Of a DNA stretch of 64,000 nucleotides, positions 43,701-53,100 are shown piece by piece; position 1 is the first letter of the stretch; each line of letters starts with the position of its first letter. Source of the DNA: Sphingopyxis fribergensis (lineage in GTDB: Bacteria; Pseudomonadota; Alphaproteobacteria; Sphingomonadales; Sphingomonadaceae); contig NZ_CP009122.1 of the NCBI RefSeq assembly GCF_000803645.1, positions 4,006,501 to 4,070,500 of the forward strand, given 5' to 3'. The translations under genes were made by a program, and so were the position numbers. The notes beneath the pieces were generated by a model. That model was not told the DNA's origin. It saw nothing but the letters and a program-made list of their open reading frames with translations, and searched no databases.

Positions 43701-44153
43701 TCAGGCGCGGCGCGCGAGCCAGACGCCCGCGACCATCAGCGCGATACCGGCGATGCGCTTGGCGTCGACGGGAAAGCGCATCGCGCCGAACAGGCCGAAA
43801 TGGTCGATCGTCGCGGCGCTGATCAGCTGGCCGACGAGCACGAAGAAGATCGCGTTGCCGACCCCGAAGCGCGGCGCGATGAAGGTCACTGCGATGACGT
43901 AGAAAGCGACGAACAATCCGCCAAGGTAGAATTGGGCCGGGATATCCGAGGTGAAGCGGATCTGCCCCACCGAGCCGGTCATCAGAGCACCCGCGGTGGC
44001 GATGAGGAATGCGAGGCCGAAGAGGATCATCGACGCCGCCATCGGGGCACCCAGCCGCGTGCCGAGCCCGCCGTTCAATGCGGCGAGGATCGGAATGCCG
44101 ACCCCGGTCATGAGCATGATCGTCGCGAAAGTCGGGGCGTTGCTGGCGGTCAT
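43701..44153 (-). CDS. DMT-family transporter, YdcZ/DUF606 type
   Basis: 150 residues, about five hydrophobic segments (LMTGVGIPILAALNGGLGT, ILFGLAFLIATAGAL, AFYVIAVTFIAPRFGVG). This is a half-size DMT transporter (DUF606). The start at 44153 overlaps the tautomerase stop by four bases, placing it last in the operon 45430-43701. Substrate unknown. Confidence 0.85.
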   Translation of the reverse strand: MTASNAPTFATIMLMTGVGIPILAALNGGLGTRLGAPMAASMILFGLAFLIATAGALMTGSVGQIRFTSDIPAQFYLGGLFVAFYVIAVTFIAPRFGVGNAIFFVLVGQLISAATIDHFGLFGAMRFPVDAKRIAGIALMVAGVWLARRA

Positions 44154-44371
44154 CGGTCGGGCTCCTTGGCAGCTTGCGCGGCACGATAGTCGAGGACAGG
44201 CAGCCCGCCGATCCCCCAATTTTCGAAATCGAGCTCGTCGATGTTGACGACGGTGGTCGCCGGATTCTTGGCGAGGACGCGCTGGAGCAATTCGGTTACG
44301 CCGGCGATCAGCTCGGCCTTTTGCTCGGGCGTCGCGCCTTCGCGGGTGATGCGGATATTGACGTAGGGCAC
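44150..44371 (-). CDS. 4-oxalocrotonate tautomerase-family protein
   Basis: 73 residues from GTG with GAGGAG six bases upstream. After Met removal the N-terminus is Pro-Tyr-Val-Asn-Ile, and Pro1 is the catalytic base of this family (PYVNIRITREGATPEQKAEL). It belongs to the four-gene unit PNPOx-like, VOC, tautomerase, DMT transporter. Confidence 0.88.
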   Translation of the reverse strand: MPYVNIRITREGATPEQKAELIAGVTELLQRVLAKNPATTVVNIDELDFENWGIGGLPVLDYRAAQAAKEPDR

Positions 44372-44381
44372 GGGTTTCTCC

Positions 44382-44807
44382 TCAGGCGAAGGGGGTGGCG
44401 AATTCGATCCGGATACCACCGGGCATCGCACAGATGAAATGATGTGTCGTCGCGCCTTCGCGGATCGGCTCGGGGTCGAATTCGATGACGGCGCCGGGGT
44501 GCTGCTGCACGCGCGCGAAGACGGTGCGCAGCGTGTCCAGATCTGCGACGGCGAGCGCGAGATGGTGGAGGCCGATGTTGGCGCGGCGGTCGAACGGGGT
44601 CGCGCTCGCGGGATCGGCGACCTGCCATAGCGTCAGCAAGGTCGTGCCGTCGGAGACGAATATCGCAGGATAGTCGGGGCGTTCGGCGGCGACGGTGAAA
44701 CCGAGGGCTTCGACGAAAAAGTCGCGCGCTTCGGCCACGTCGCGGACGGCGAGCCCGACGTGATGGGCGCCCCCAGTCAGGGATTTAGGGGTCAAAGCTG
44801 TCGTCAT
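44382..44807 (-). CDS. VOC-family (glyoxalase/bleomycin-resistance-like) protein
   Basis: 141 residues, one VOC domain: HHVGLAVRDVAEARDFFVEA, FTVAAERPDYPAIFVSDG, IGLHHLALAVADLDTLRTVF, and a late GGIRIEFATPFA with metal-ligand Glu. The ligands suit a metal-dependent lyase or dioxygenase; the substrate is unknown. It overlaps the PNPOx-like stop by four bases. Confidence 0.88.
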   Translation of the reverse strand: MTTALTPKSLTGGAHHVGLAVRDVAEARDFFVEALGFTVAAERPDYPAIFVSDGTTLLTLWQVADPASATPFDRRANIGLHHLALAVADLDTLRTVFARVQQHPGAVIEFDPEPIREGATTHHFICAMPGGIRIEFATPFA

Positions 44808-45430
44808 CGGTCTTCCTTATCTGCACGAAGCGCGGCGATTTCGGCGCGCAACTGGCCCAGTTCGTCCGCCATCGGGCGGATCGCGGCGGAAATTTCGGCC
44901 TCGGTGAAGCGCGGGGTGATATGCTGCGAGCAATTCCACTCCCAGCCGATGACATCGATGAAGAAGGCGCGCTCGGGCGTCGCGCGATAACCCTCGGGCA
45001 TCAGCGCGGTGACCGCGGCGGGATCGTCGGCGAGTTCGACGCTTTGCGCATGACCGACGAGTTTCAGCCGCTCCTTGTTCGGATAGTCCATCAGGAACAA
45101 AGAGACGCGGTCGTTGCCCGCGAGGTTGGCGGTGCTGATATATTGCTTGTTGCCGCGAAAGTCGGCGAAGCCGATGCGGTTGCCGGCGATGTGCTTGAGG
45201 AACCCGGCGGGGCCGCCGCGATGCTGCACATAGGGCCAGCCCTCGGGATTGACGCTCGCCATATAGAAGCTGTCGCGTTCCTCGATGAAGGCGATTTCCT
45301 TCGGCGTCAGCGTGTCAGGGGTGCCGTCGGCGCCCGCGTCCATTTTGGCATAGGAGGCGCGCGAGCCATGCTGTTCCTGCAGCGCCTTCACCGCGTCGTC
45401 GAACAATGTGTGCCGATAATTTTGTGCCAT
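44804..45430 (-). CDS. Pyridoxamine 5'-phosphate oxidase-like flavin-binding protein
   Basis: 208 residues from ATG at 45430 (MAQNYRHTLFDDAVKALQEQ). The split-barrel core is FYMASVNPEGWPYVQHRGGP and NRIGFADFRGNKQYISTANL, with FLMDYPNKERLKLVGHAQ. The C-terminus is a helix rich in Ala/Glu/Arg. It is first in the four-gene operon, divergent from a LysR gene. Confidence 0.88.
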   Translation of the reverse strand: MAQNYRHTLFDDAVKALQEQHGSRASYAKMDAGADGTPDTLTPKEIAFIEERDSFYMASVNPEGWPYVQHRGGPAGFLKHIAGNRIGFADFRGNKQYISTANLAGNDRVSLFLMDYPNKERLKLVGHAQSVELADDPAAVTALMPEGYRATPERAFFIDVIGWEWNCSQHITPRFTEAEISAAIRPMADELGQLRAEIAALRADKEDR

Positions 45431-45549
45431 CGGTCCGGTCCTCTTGCGAAAGGAAGCGAACGAAGGCCGCGAGGAGGGGCTGACCTTCGTTCGCCGGACC
45501 GGATGTAGGCCATTGCGCAGCTCGTGATAATGATGAAAGATCGAACAAG

Positions 45550-45572
45550 TTAATTCCGTCAAGTGGAATAAT
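45550..45572. promoter_or_regulatory. Putative LysR operator in the 45.5-kb divergent region
   Basis: ATTCC (45553-45557) and GGAAT (45565-45569) form an inverted repeat, within TTAATTCC and GGAATAAT arms, seven bases apart. It lies immediately ahead of the lysR ATG at 45574 and about 120 bases from the PNPOx-like start. Confidence 0.45.
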
Positions 45573-45573
45573 C

Positions 45574-46464
45574 ATGGATCGGTTGCTCACGCTGGAAATG
45601 TTCGTCGCGGTGGCGAGCGAGGGCGGGTTCGCCGCGGCGGCGCGCAAGCTCGGCAGCTCGCCGCCCGCGGTAACGCGCGGGATTGCGGCGCTCGAGGCGC
45701 GACTGGGGACGAGCCTGTTCCACCGTTCGACGCGCGCGGTCGCGCTCACCGATGCGGGGGCGGCGTTTCTGGAGCAGGCGCGGCGGATCCTTGCCGACCT
45801 TGCGGGTGCCGAGCGTGCGCTGCGCGGCGCCGAGGCCGAGCCGCGCGGGCAGCTGTACCTGACCGCGCCGGTGATGTTCGGGCGGCTGCATGTGCTGCCG
45901 GTGGTGGGCGCGCTGATGGCGCAGCACCGCGATCTGGCGGTGCGCATGATGCTGATCGACCGCGATGTGCGCATCGTCGAGGAGGGGATCGACGTCGCGG
46001 TTCGCATCGGGCCGCTCGCCGATTCGGGATTGAAGGCGGTGCGGATCGGCTGGGTGCGGCAGATGCTGGTCGCGAGCCCCGCCTATCTGGCGCGGCGCGG
46101 GGCGCCGGTGCGCGTGGCCGATCTGGCGGGGCACGACCTGATCGCGGCGATGGGGCCGCGCGCGGCGGGCGAGTGGCAGTTCGTGTCGGGTCGCTGGCGG
46201 GTGGATCCGCGGCCGCGGCTGGTGCTCAACACGGTCGACGGCCTGCTCGCAGCGGCCGAGGCGGGATTGGGGATCGCCAATTTGCTGAGTTATCAGGTCA
46301 TCAAGGCGGTCGATGCAGGGCGGCTGATTTCCTTGCTTGCCGCAGAACAACCGGCCGCGCTGCCGGTCCATCTGCTGTTCGAACCGTCGCGCGCGGGGTT
46401 GCCCGCGGTGCGGCTGTTTATTGCGGAAATGAAGGCGCGGATGCGGATGGCGGGGCTGGTTTGA
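45574..46464 (+). CDS. LysR-family transcriptional regulator
   Basis: 296 residues. The winged helix reads LEMFVAVASEGGFAAAARKL and PAVTRGIAALEARLGTSLFH, followed by an LTTR sensor domain (GQLYLTAPVMFGRLHVLPVV). It is divergent from the PNPOx-VOC-tautomerase-DMT operon and is the likely regulator of it. Confidence 0.93.
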   Translation: MDRLLTLEMFVAVASEGGFAAAARKLGSSPPAVTRGIAALEARLGTSLFHRSTRAVALTDAGAAFLEQARRILADLAGAERALRGAEAEPRGQLYLTAPVMFGRLHVLPVVGALMAQHRDLAVRMMLIDRDVRIVEEGIDVAVRIGPLADSGLKAVRIGWVRQMLVASPAYLARRGAPVRVADLAGHDLIAAMGPRAAGEWQFVSGRWRVDPRPRLVLNTVDGLLAAAEAGLGIANLLSYQVIKAVDAGRLISLLAAEQPAALPVHLLFEPSRAGLPAVRLFIAEMKARMRMAGLV

Positions 46465-46627
46465 GGGTTCGGGCATCGGCTTTGCGGTGGGAAGCGACAT
46501 CCCCACATTGGAATGGAGCGACCGCTTTCGGTCGCCAGGATCAGGACGCCGCCGTGCGATTTTGCGCGTCGGCTTGTCGCGTGTCGTGTTAGGGTGGGGC
46601 CAAATTGGACAGAGGGGGAATTGATCC

Positions 46628-46849
46628 ATGAAAAAATCGACGCGCGCGCTGCTTGGGCTGGTCCTGCTCGACCTGATCGTCGTCGCCGGCGCATGGTGGA
46701 TGATCGACCGGACGCAAAGCGGCGCGTGGAACTCGAACGATCCGGCGGGCTCGATCACGATGGTGACGACGACCGCGGGCATGCTGGTCGGCGTTATCTC
46801 GGTCGTCCTGCTGTTCGCCTTCGTCACGCACCGCCGCGCGGGGAACTGA
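46628..46849 (+). CDS. Small two-helix membrane protein
   Basis: 73 residues. Two membrane segments (LLGLVLLDLIVVAGAWWMI and TAGMLVGVISVVLLFAFV) flank a short loop with RTQSGAWNSNDPAG. No family recognised. It has a GGGGGAATTG site upstream of ATG. Confidence 0.65.
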   Translation: MKKSTRALLGLVLLDLIVVAGAWWMIDRTQSGAWNSNDPAGSITMVTTTAGMLVGVISVVLLFAFVTHRRAGN

Positions 46850-46860
46850 TCGGTCCGCGG

Positions 46861-47010
46861 CTATTCGCTGCGATCGACGATCACGTCGCAATGCTCCTCG
46901 ACCAGCGCGAAACGCTTGGCCTTCTCCGCCGCGGCGTCATAGCCGGTCGCATTGCCAACGCTTCATCTCGTCGAGGATCGGCTGGTGGTTCTTGACATAA
47001 AGCGCCCGAA
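46861..47010 (-). pseudogene. Frameshifted C-terminal gene fragment
   Basis: On the minus strand one frame reads YFRALYVKNHQPILDEMKR, then protein-like sequence continues only in a shifted frame (GNATGYDAAAEKAKRFALVE then EHCDVIVDRSE, stop at 46861-46863). A single-base indel joins them. The fragment begins right after the terminator of the adjacent gene. I do not recognise the parent. Confidence 0.5.
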
Positions 47011-47052
47011 AATAATCAGCCCTCCCGCCTGGGTCGCAGGGGCGGGAGGGCT
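47006..47052 (-). terminator. Rho-independent terminator of the 61-residue secreted peptide gene
   Basis: AGCCCTCCCGCC (47018-47029) and GGCGGGAGGGCT (47041-47052) form a perfect 12-bp stem with an 11-nt loop. On the minus strand it is followed by GATTATTTTC, moderately U-rich. Confidence 0.8.
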
Positions 47053-47102
47053 GTGGTTCCGCCCCGGCGTGGTGGGCCGGAGCGGAGACGAAAATCCGGA
47101 AA

Positions 47103-47288
47103 CTAACGCGCCGCGGCTTCGCGAACCTTCTGAACCGCGGGGAGCAACAGGCCGATCAGTATCTGCACCGGGTTCGAAGCGATGGTCATGCTGCCCTGCG
47201 CGGGCTGCGCCGACTGTGCCATCGCGGGGGTCGCCGACAAGGCGATGGTGAGGGCAAGCATGGGGGCAAGGATCGTCTTCTTGGTCAT
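47103..47288 (-). CDS. Small secreted peptide with pseudopilin-like C-terminus
   Basis: 61 residues. A Sec signal peptide (LAPMLALTIALSATPAMAQS) precedes a short linker and the C-terminal helix LLLPAVQKVREAAAR that ends at the stop. That string closely resembles the segment after the cleavage site in planctomycete DUF1559 pseudopilins, which I recall as reading LLLPAVQ(K/A).REAA.R. Here it is stand-alone and terminal. Mature peptide size is about 35 residues. Function unknown. Confidence 0.65.
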   Translation of the reverse strand: MTKKTILAPMLALTIALSATPAMAQSAQPAQGSMTIASNPVQILIGLLLPAVQKVREAAAR

Positions 47289-47317
47289 CGTCTTTTCCTT
47301 TTACATATGTTGATCTG

Positions 47318-47332
47318 GTTCGAATTGGGTTC
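47318..47332. promoter_or_regulatory. Possible LexA-like box upstream of the secreted peptide
   Basis: GTTCGAATTGGGTTC fits GTTC-N7-GTTC, but the centre is less A+T-rich. It lies 30 bases upstream of the ATG at 47288. Roughly two matches to eight fixed bases are expected by chance in the window, so this one is weaker than the other two. Confidence 0.35.
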
Positions 47333-47440
47333 GGGCCGTTCCCGATGACCTGCTTATGCCGCACGGTCGCACGGCCGGCCGTGATCGCCATCACTCGCGC
47401 GAAGAAATTTCACAAATCACGGAAAAGAAAAGAAAGAAGC

Positions 47441-47905
47441 TTACACTTGGCGCTTGAGCCGGACCAGCGCGCTATCGAGCGCCTGCAGGAATGAAGAGCG
47501 ATCGGCCTTCGAAAAGGGCGGCGGCCCGCCCATCCCGTCACTCATTCCCGAACGCAGGTCGGCCATGATCGCGCGCGTCGCGATCGCGGGGCCGATCGAC
47601 GCCATGGTAAAGGGTTTGCCGTTGGGGCCGAGCACAGTCGCGCCCGCCTTCAGCGCGCGGTCGGCGAGCAATATGTCGGCGGTGACGACGACGCTCCGCG
47701 CCGTTGCCGCCTCGGCGATCCAGTCGTCAGCCGCGTCGAAGCCGTCCGAAACGACGATTCTGTCGATCAACGGATGCTCGGGCACGCGCAGCCGGCTGTT
47801 GCTCACGACCTTCACCGCCACCTCGTGCCGCCACGCGACGCGGTAAATCTCGTCCTTCACCGGGCAGGCGTCGGCATCGACAAGGATCTGGACAGGCGTG
47901 GACAT
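47441..47905 (-). CDS. UPF0178/DUF188 (YaiI/YqxD) family protein
   Basis: 154 residues. The family pattern is ILVDADACPVKDEIYRVA, VSDGFDAADDWIAEAA and VVVTADILLADRALKAGATV. It is a PIN-like fold with conserved Asp residues and suspected nuclease activity, unproven. The start at 47905 opens MSTPVQ. Confidence 0.9.
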   Translation of the reverse strand: MSTPVQILVDADACPVKDEIYRVAWRHEVAVKVVSNSRLRVPEHPLIDRIVVSDGFDAADDWIAEAATARSVVVTADILLADRALKAGATVLGPNGKPFTMASIGPAIATRAIMADLRSGMSDGMGGPPPFSKADRSSFLQALDSALVRLKRQV

Positions 47906-47918
47906 AGACGAAAAAGGG

Positions 47919-48200
47919 TCAGCCGACCTCGACGCCTTTCCAGAATGCGATGCGATCCTTGATCGCCGCCGCCGCGTCCTTGGGGTCGGGGTAATACCAG
48001 GCGGCGTCCTGGTTCACCTGCTCACCGACGGCGACATGATGATAATGCGCAATGCCCTTCCACGGGCACAGGCTCGTCGTCATGCTGTCGGAAAGGACGG
48101 CCGGGTCAACGGCATCGCGCGGAAAATAATGATTGCCCTCGACGACCACCGTGTCTTCGCTGTCGGCGATCACCGCGCCGTTCCAACGTGCCTGCACCAT
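47919..48200 (-). CDS. DUF427-domain protein
   Basis: 93 residues with the DUF427 pattern ARWNGAVIADSEDTVVVEGN, CPWKGIAHYHHVAVG and AWYYPDPKDAA. Family unknown in function, mostly beta-sheet. It lies 13 bases upstream of the DUF188 gene in the same direction, probably cotranscribed. Confidence 0.88.
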   Translation of the reverse strand: MVQARWNGAVIADSEDTVVVEGNHYFPRDAVDPAVLSDSMTTSLCPWKGIAHYHHVAVGEQVNQDAAWYYPDPKDAAAAIKDRIAFWKGVEVG

Positions 48201-48221
48201 CTTCGCTCCTGCCTTTCGCGC

Positions 48222-48353
48222 TTATTTCTTCATATTGTCGAGCCCGGCGACAACGCCGACCTTGGTCGACGGATTGCTCGCATTGGGCTTCTTGGGCTTT
48301 TCGGCCTTGGGTTTGCGGACTTCGCGGCTCGATTTCTTCTGGCTCTTGGCCAT
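48222..48353 (-). CDS. Lys-rich small protein, 43 residues
   Basis: An ATG frame encoding MAKSQKKSSREVRKPKAEKP followed by a KKPN/KVGVVAGLDNMKK tail and a stop. It is highly basic at the N-terminus and ends neutral. It lies 21 bases upstream of the DUF427 gene, in the same direction, with no rival frame. Its composition suggests nucleic-acid binding. It looks like a conserved small protein. Confidence 0.7.
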   Translation of the reverse strand: MAKSQKKSSREVRKPKAEKPKKPNASNPSTKVGVVAGLDNMKK

Positions 48354-48431
48354 GGTCAATACCTTGAAAGGGCGGCGAACGCCTGTGTCCGCCGGGGACA
48401 GCCTACGCGCTTTGCCGCTCCGCGTCGCCTG

Positions 48432-49190
48432 TTATCCCGCCAGCCCGTCCCACACCAGCTTGGCGCCGAGCAGCACCATCAACAAATAGATAAGGACATA
48501 GAAGCGCGCGCCGTCGATCCGTTTGAGCCAGCGTACGGTGAGCAAGGTCGAGACGATCGCCAGCGGCATCAGCAGCAGCGCGGCGACGAGCACCTCGTGC
48601 GGGAAGGCGCCGAGCGCGATATAGGCAGGAACCTTCATCCAATTGATCGCCGCGAACAGGATCGAGCTTGTGCCGACGAAGACGAGATGCGGCAGGCGGC
48701 GCGGCGTCACCCACATCTGGAACGGCGGCCCGCCGGCGTGCGCGATCTGGCTGGTGAACCCCGTCGCCACGCCAAACAGGCTGCCGACCCAGCCCGGCGA
48801 AGTCGACGCCGCGACGACGCGCCCGCCGCGTTCGACCCATAGGCGATAGAGGCCGAACGCCAGCGTAATCGCCCCCAGCGCCGCCATCAGCTTCGCCTCG
48901 TCAACGCGCTCGGCATAAAAATAACCCGCCGCAATCCCGACCGCCGCGCCGGGGAGCATCCAGGCAATCACCCAGCCGTCCCACGTCTTGCGGAACGACC
49001 AGACGCTGACGACGTCCTGCACGATCAATATCGGGAGCAGCAGCGCGGCCGCGATCGTCGGCGGCAGCACGAGCGCGACGAGCGGGGTCGCGAGCGCCCC
49101 GACCCCCGACAAGCCGCCCTTGGCCAGCCCGAGCAGGACCACCGCGATGGCGAGCACGAGCAAGGTCAGCGGATCGGCGAGCAGACTCAT
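48432..49190 (-). CDS. TauE/SafE-family sulfite exporter-like protein
   Basis: 252 residues with about eight membrane segments in two repeats ([21 protein letters not shown] [36 protein letters not shown]). TauE/SafE proteins export sulfoacetate/sulfite or other organic anions. Substrate here unknown. It overlaps the ung stop by 4 bases. Confidence 0.9.
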   Translation of the reverse strand: MSLLADPLTLLVLAIAVVLLGLAKGGLSGVGALATPLVALVLPPTIAAALLLPILIVQDVVSVWSFRKTWDGWVIAWMLPGAAVGIAAGYFYAERVDEAKLMAALGAITLAFGLYRLWVERGGRVVAASTSPGWVGSLFGVATGFTSQIAHAGGPPFQMWVTPRRLPHLVFVGTSSILFAAINWMKVPAYIALGAFPHEVLVAALLLMPLAIVSTLLTVRWLKRIDGARFYVLIYLLMVLLGAKLVWDGLAG

Positions 49191-49915
49191 TCGGCGGCAG
49201 CGCCGGGCGTTTCGGGCAACCGCCAGTCGATCGCGCCGCGCCCATGCGCCTCGAGAAACGCATTCGCCTGACTGAACGGCCGCGAGCCGAAGAATCCGTT
49301 ATGCGCCGACAAGGGCGAGGGATGCGGCGCACGCAGGATCAGGTGCGGGCTGCCGACCCCCAGCCCGCCCTCTTTCAGCCCCGCGACATTCGCCGCCTTC
49401 TTCTGCGCATGACTGCCCCACAGGATGAAGACCTTTGGCGCCGGATCGGCGGCGACCGCCGCGACGACCGCGTCGGTGAACTTCTCCCACCCCTTGCCCT
49501 GATGCGACGCTGCCTGCCCCGCCTCGACGGTCAGGCAATTGTTGAGCAAGAGCACGCCCTGCTCGGCCCAGGATTTGAGATATCCGTGCGACGCGCGCGA
49601 TATGCCCAGGTCGCTCTGCATTTCCTTGTAGATATTGACGAGGCTTGGCGGCGTGCGAACCCCCGGCTGGACCGAAAAACACAGCCCATGCGCCTGCCCT
49701 GGTCCATGATAAGGATCCTGTCCCAAAATCACCACGCGCACATCTTGCGGCGGCGTCGCGTCGAGCGCAGCAAACCAGTCGCGCGCGCGCGGATAGATTG
49801 CCTTGCCCTTGTCGCGCTCGGCGCCAAGAAACGCCTTCAGCGCGGCCATATAGGGCTGCTCGAACTCGCCGCCGACGCGTGCGAGCCAGTCGGGATGCAA
49901 TTTGACCTCGGCCAT
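49187..49915 (-). CDS. ung: Uracil-DNA glycosylase (family 1)
   Basis: 242 residues. Motifs are [20 protein letters not shown] (the GQDPYH catalytic Asp), the uracil-pocket [20 protein letters not shown] and [19 protein letters not shown] (catalytic His). It excises uracil in base-excision repair. The start is the ATG at 49915. It is coupled with the TauE gene. Confidence 0.96.
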   Translation of the reverse strand: MAEVKLHPDWLARVGGEFEQPYMAALKAFLGAERDKGKAIYPRARDWFAALDATPPQDVRVVILGQDPYHGPGQAHGLCFSVQPGVRTPPSLVNIYKEMQSDLGISRASHGYLKSWAEQGVLLLNNCLTVEAGQAASHQGKGWEKFTDAVVAAVAADPAPKVFILWGSHAQKKAANVAGLKEGGLGVGSPHLILRAPHPSPLSAHNGFFGSRPFSQANAFLEAHGRGAIDWRLPETPGAAAE

Positions 49916-50010
49916 GCTGCGCGCTTCACCAGAGGCGCGCGGGCTTGTCCAGAGCTGTCGCCCGGCGAATGGCAGTTGGTAGTCGGCAATTTGCGCCGCA
50001 CTTCCTACTT

Positions 50011-50082
50011 CGTCATCCCCGCGAAAGCGGGGACCCAGTAGCAACGTCAGCTCGCTGGGTCCCCGCTTTCGCGGGGATGACG
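50011..50082. repeat. REP-like palindromic repeat (CGTCATCCCCGCGAAAGCGG family)
   Basis: A 72-bp copy with nearly perfect outer arms and the inner GCAACGTCAGCTCGC seen in the copy at 2431. It lies between ung and the TonB receptor stop. Confidence 0.85.
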
Positions 50083-50119
50083 ATTATTAAGAACAGCAGC
50101 TCAACAACAACCGCATCTA

Positions 50120-53100
50120 CTAAATCTTACCCCGCACGCTCAAAAAGAACCGACGCCCCAGATAATCATATTGCGTCCCGAACGCGGGCGCCTGGCCGAT
50201 CACCGGCGGCGTCGCCGTCACCACCGTCGACACGCGCGGCGGCGGGGTATCGAACAGGTTCGCGACCCCCAAAGTGATCCGGAACCGCTCGGCGACATCG
50301 CGGCTCAGCGACAGCGAGTGATAGAAGGTGGCGGGCACGCTGACGTCGGGGCAGAACCGCCCGCCCGGCCGGAAGCTCGAGGTGCGGCACGCATCGCCGC
50401 CCTGCGCGCGGAGCAGGTCTTCCGCGTTCGACGCGGCGCCGGTGACGTCGAGCCCATAGAAAAGCGTCCAGCCGTCCTTCATCCAGCCGAGGCTGAAATC
50501 GCCGACCCATTTCGGATTGCCGATCTTGCCATTGTCGTCGACCTCGGTGCCGGGGAAGAGCGAAACCTTGTCCTTCACCTGCCACGTCATCTGCGCGCGG
50601 AACGCCAGCGACCCAAGATTGCCGAGGTCCTGATCGACCGCGATCGACAGGTCGACGCCGCGGTTACGCTGGCGGCTGATGTTGACATAACGGTCGGTCA
50701 CCGTCGCAACGCTCTGCGCATCGGGCCCCGCGGCGGTGCGCATGAACAGGCCGCACAGCGGCTCGTCGGCGACCTCCGAATCATAACAGCCGCGCAGGAT
50801 GTTGCCCGCGCCGAGCAGGGTGATCTCGTCCTTCACCTTGATGTCGAAATAATCGACCGCGAGCCGCGTCTTGAGCCCGCCCCACAGCGCGCCCGACAGG
50901 TCGGGGGTCAAGATCAGCGACACCGTCCTGGCGGTCGAGGTTTCGGGCTTGAGCTCGCCCAGGCCGCCGCCCGACACGATCGTCGCCGGACCGATGCCGC
51001 CCACGAAATTGGGCCCGATTCCGTCGGCGGCACAAGTGTCGAAGATGCGCTGGCTGATCGCCCCCGCCGCCAGACGTGCCGCGGTCTGGATGCACGGGTC
51101 GATCGCCGTCTGGCCGAGGAAACCCGTCTGGTCCTGCAGGAAGAGTTCGAACAGCGCGGGCGCCCGGAACGAAGTGCCCCAGGTGCCACGGAAACGCAGC
51201 CAGTCGGTCACCGCCCAGTCGGCGCCGACCTTCCACGTCGTGTCGCTGAACTTGTCCTGCACGCCATCGCGGCGCGTCGCCTCGACATGTGTGTAGCGCG
51301 CCGCGCCCGACAGCGTCAGCCGCTCGATCATCGGCACGCCTTCGAGCAAAGGCACTTCGAGCTCGCCGAAAAGCTCCTTCGACGCGGTGCGCCCCGCGGT
51401 GATGCCCGAGGTCGTGAAATTGGAAACATTGCCCGCCAGCGTCGCTTCGCCCGGCGTGTCGTTGATTTCGTCGCGGCGGATATTGGCGCCGAATGCCGCG
51501 CCCACCGGCCCCGCGGGCAGGGTAAACAATTTGCCTGTCAGCAACGCCTCGGCCGAGGTCTGTTTGAACAAGGTGCGGCCCGTCTCGCGGCCCATCAGGA
51601 AGGCGCGCTCTTGCGCCGTGAAGTCGCCGCTGAGGACGCGCGGGTCGGTGAAGTCGATGTCGATGCACTCCGCGCCGCGGATCGCGGTCGTCGTGCCGAC
51701 GCACGAGCGCGTGCGCAAAGTCTGCGACGCGATCGCATCCTGATAGATGATATCCTGCGTATAGCTGGCGTCCGAGCGGCTGTGCTGGCCGCTCACATCC
51801 CATTTCCACCCGCCGCCAAATTCGCCGCGCAGTCCGAACAGGCCGCGATAATAATCGACGTCGGCTTCGCTTTCGGATTTCACCAGCACGCGCGGACGCA
51901 GGATCAGATTGCCGCCGAACTCGGTGTTGAGCGGATCGCCCATATCGTTGGGGTCGCAATTATACGCCGTCGGATCGCAGAGGAAAAAGGGCAGGAATGA
52001 TGCGCCGGTGAATTGCTGAAGCTCGATCCGCTGGAAACCATTGTTATGCGACTTGCGGTTGCTGAACAGAAATTCGCCGTAAGCGGTGATGCCGCCCGTC
52101 ACGTCATAGGCGCCCTCGACGAAGGCGCTGATCCGGCTGACGCCCGAGAAAACGTCCGAATCCTGTTCGACGGGTTCGAACTGGTTGAGCGCGCCGGTCG
52201 ACGGACCGTCGAAATTGACCCCGAAGAAATCGTCGGGGCCGAACACGCCGATCGGGTTGTAGGCGTTGATCGGGATGCCCACGCCCGCAAATTCACTGCC
52301 ATATTGGCCGGCGAAGATCGCCTGCCCGTTCGGCGCGATCAGCCCGGGGCCAAAGGTCGGAAAACCGTCCTGATCGACCCCCGAAAAATCGCTGAAGACG
52401 ATCATGTTCGCCTGCGTGCTGCTGCACGCCGGGCGCCCGGTGCGGAAATCGACGATATCGGCGCGGCTGCCGTCGGCCTCGCGCTTCAGATATTCTTCGG
52501 AGCAGAAGAGGAAACCGCGGTCGCGGCGAGCAAGGTTCTGCTGGCGAAAATAATCGACCGTCGCGAAAAAGTGACCACGGTCGAATTTTTTGCCGAAGCT
52601 CGCATCGACGCCATAGCTCTCGCCGCCGCCATGTTCGGTGATCGACGAGAAGCCGCCGCCCTCGAACCCGTCGAGGTCGTCGCGGGTCAATATGTTGACC
52701 ACGCCCGCGACCGCGTCGGAACCATAGATCGACGAGGCGCCGGTCTTGAGTATCTCGACCTGGCGCACCACCGACAGCGGCAAGACGTTGAGGTCGAACG
52801 GCGCAACCGCGCCGCGGATGCCCGCCGGCCCCGCGCGGCGGCCGTTGATCAGCACCAGCGTCCGCTCGGCGCCGAGCCCGCGCAGCGACACGCTTTGCAC
52901 ATCGTTGCCGCCACCCACGACAAAGCGGTTCGAAATCACCGAAGTGATCTGGATCGATCCCTGTGCTGCGGGCGTCGATTGCAATATGTCGGCGAGCTGG
53001 ACCTGCCCCTGCAGCTTGGCCGTTTCGGGGTCGATGACCTGGATCGGGTCGGCGCTGGTAAATTCGCTCTTGGCGATGCGCGATCCGGTGACGATGATTT

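Noticed and set aside
46518..46535. GCGACCG/CGGTCGC hairpin after the second lysR
   Set aside because: No T-run follows, so a rho-independent terminator is not supported. It is a short stem that could occur by chance.
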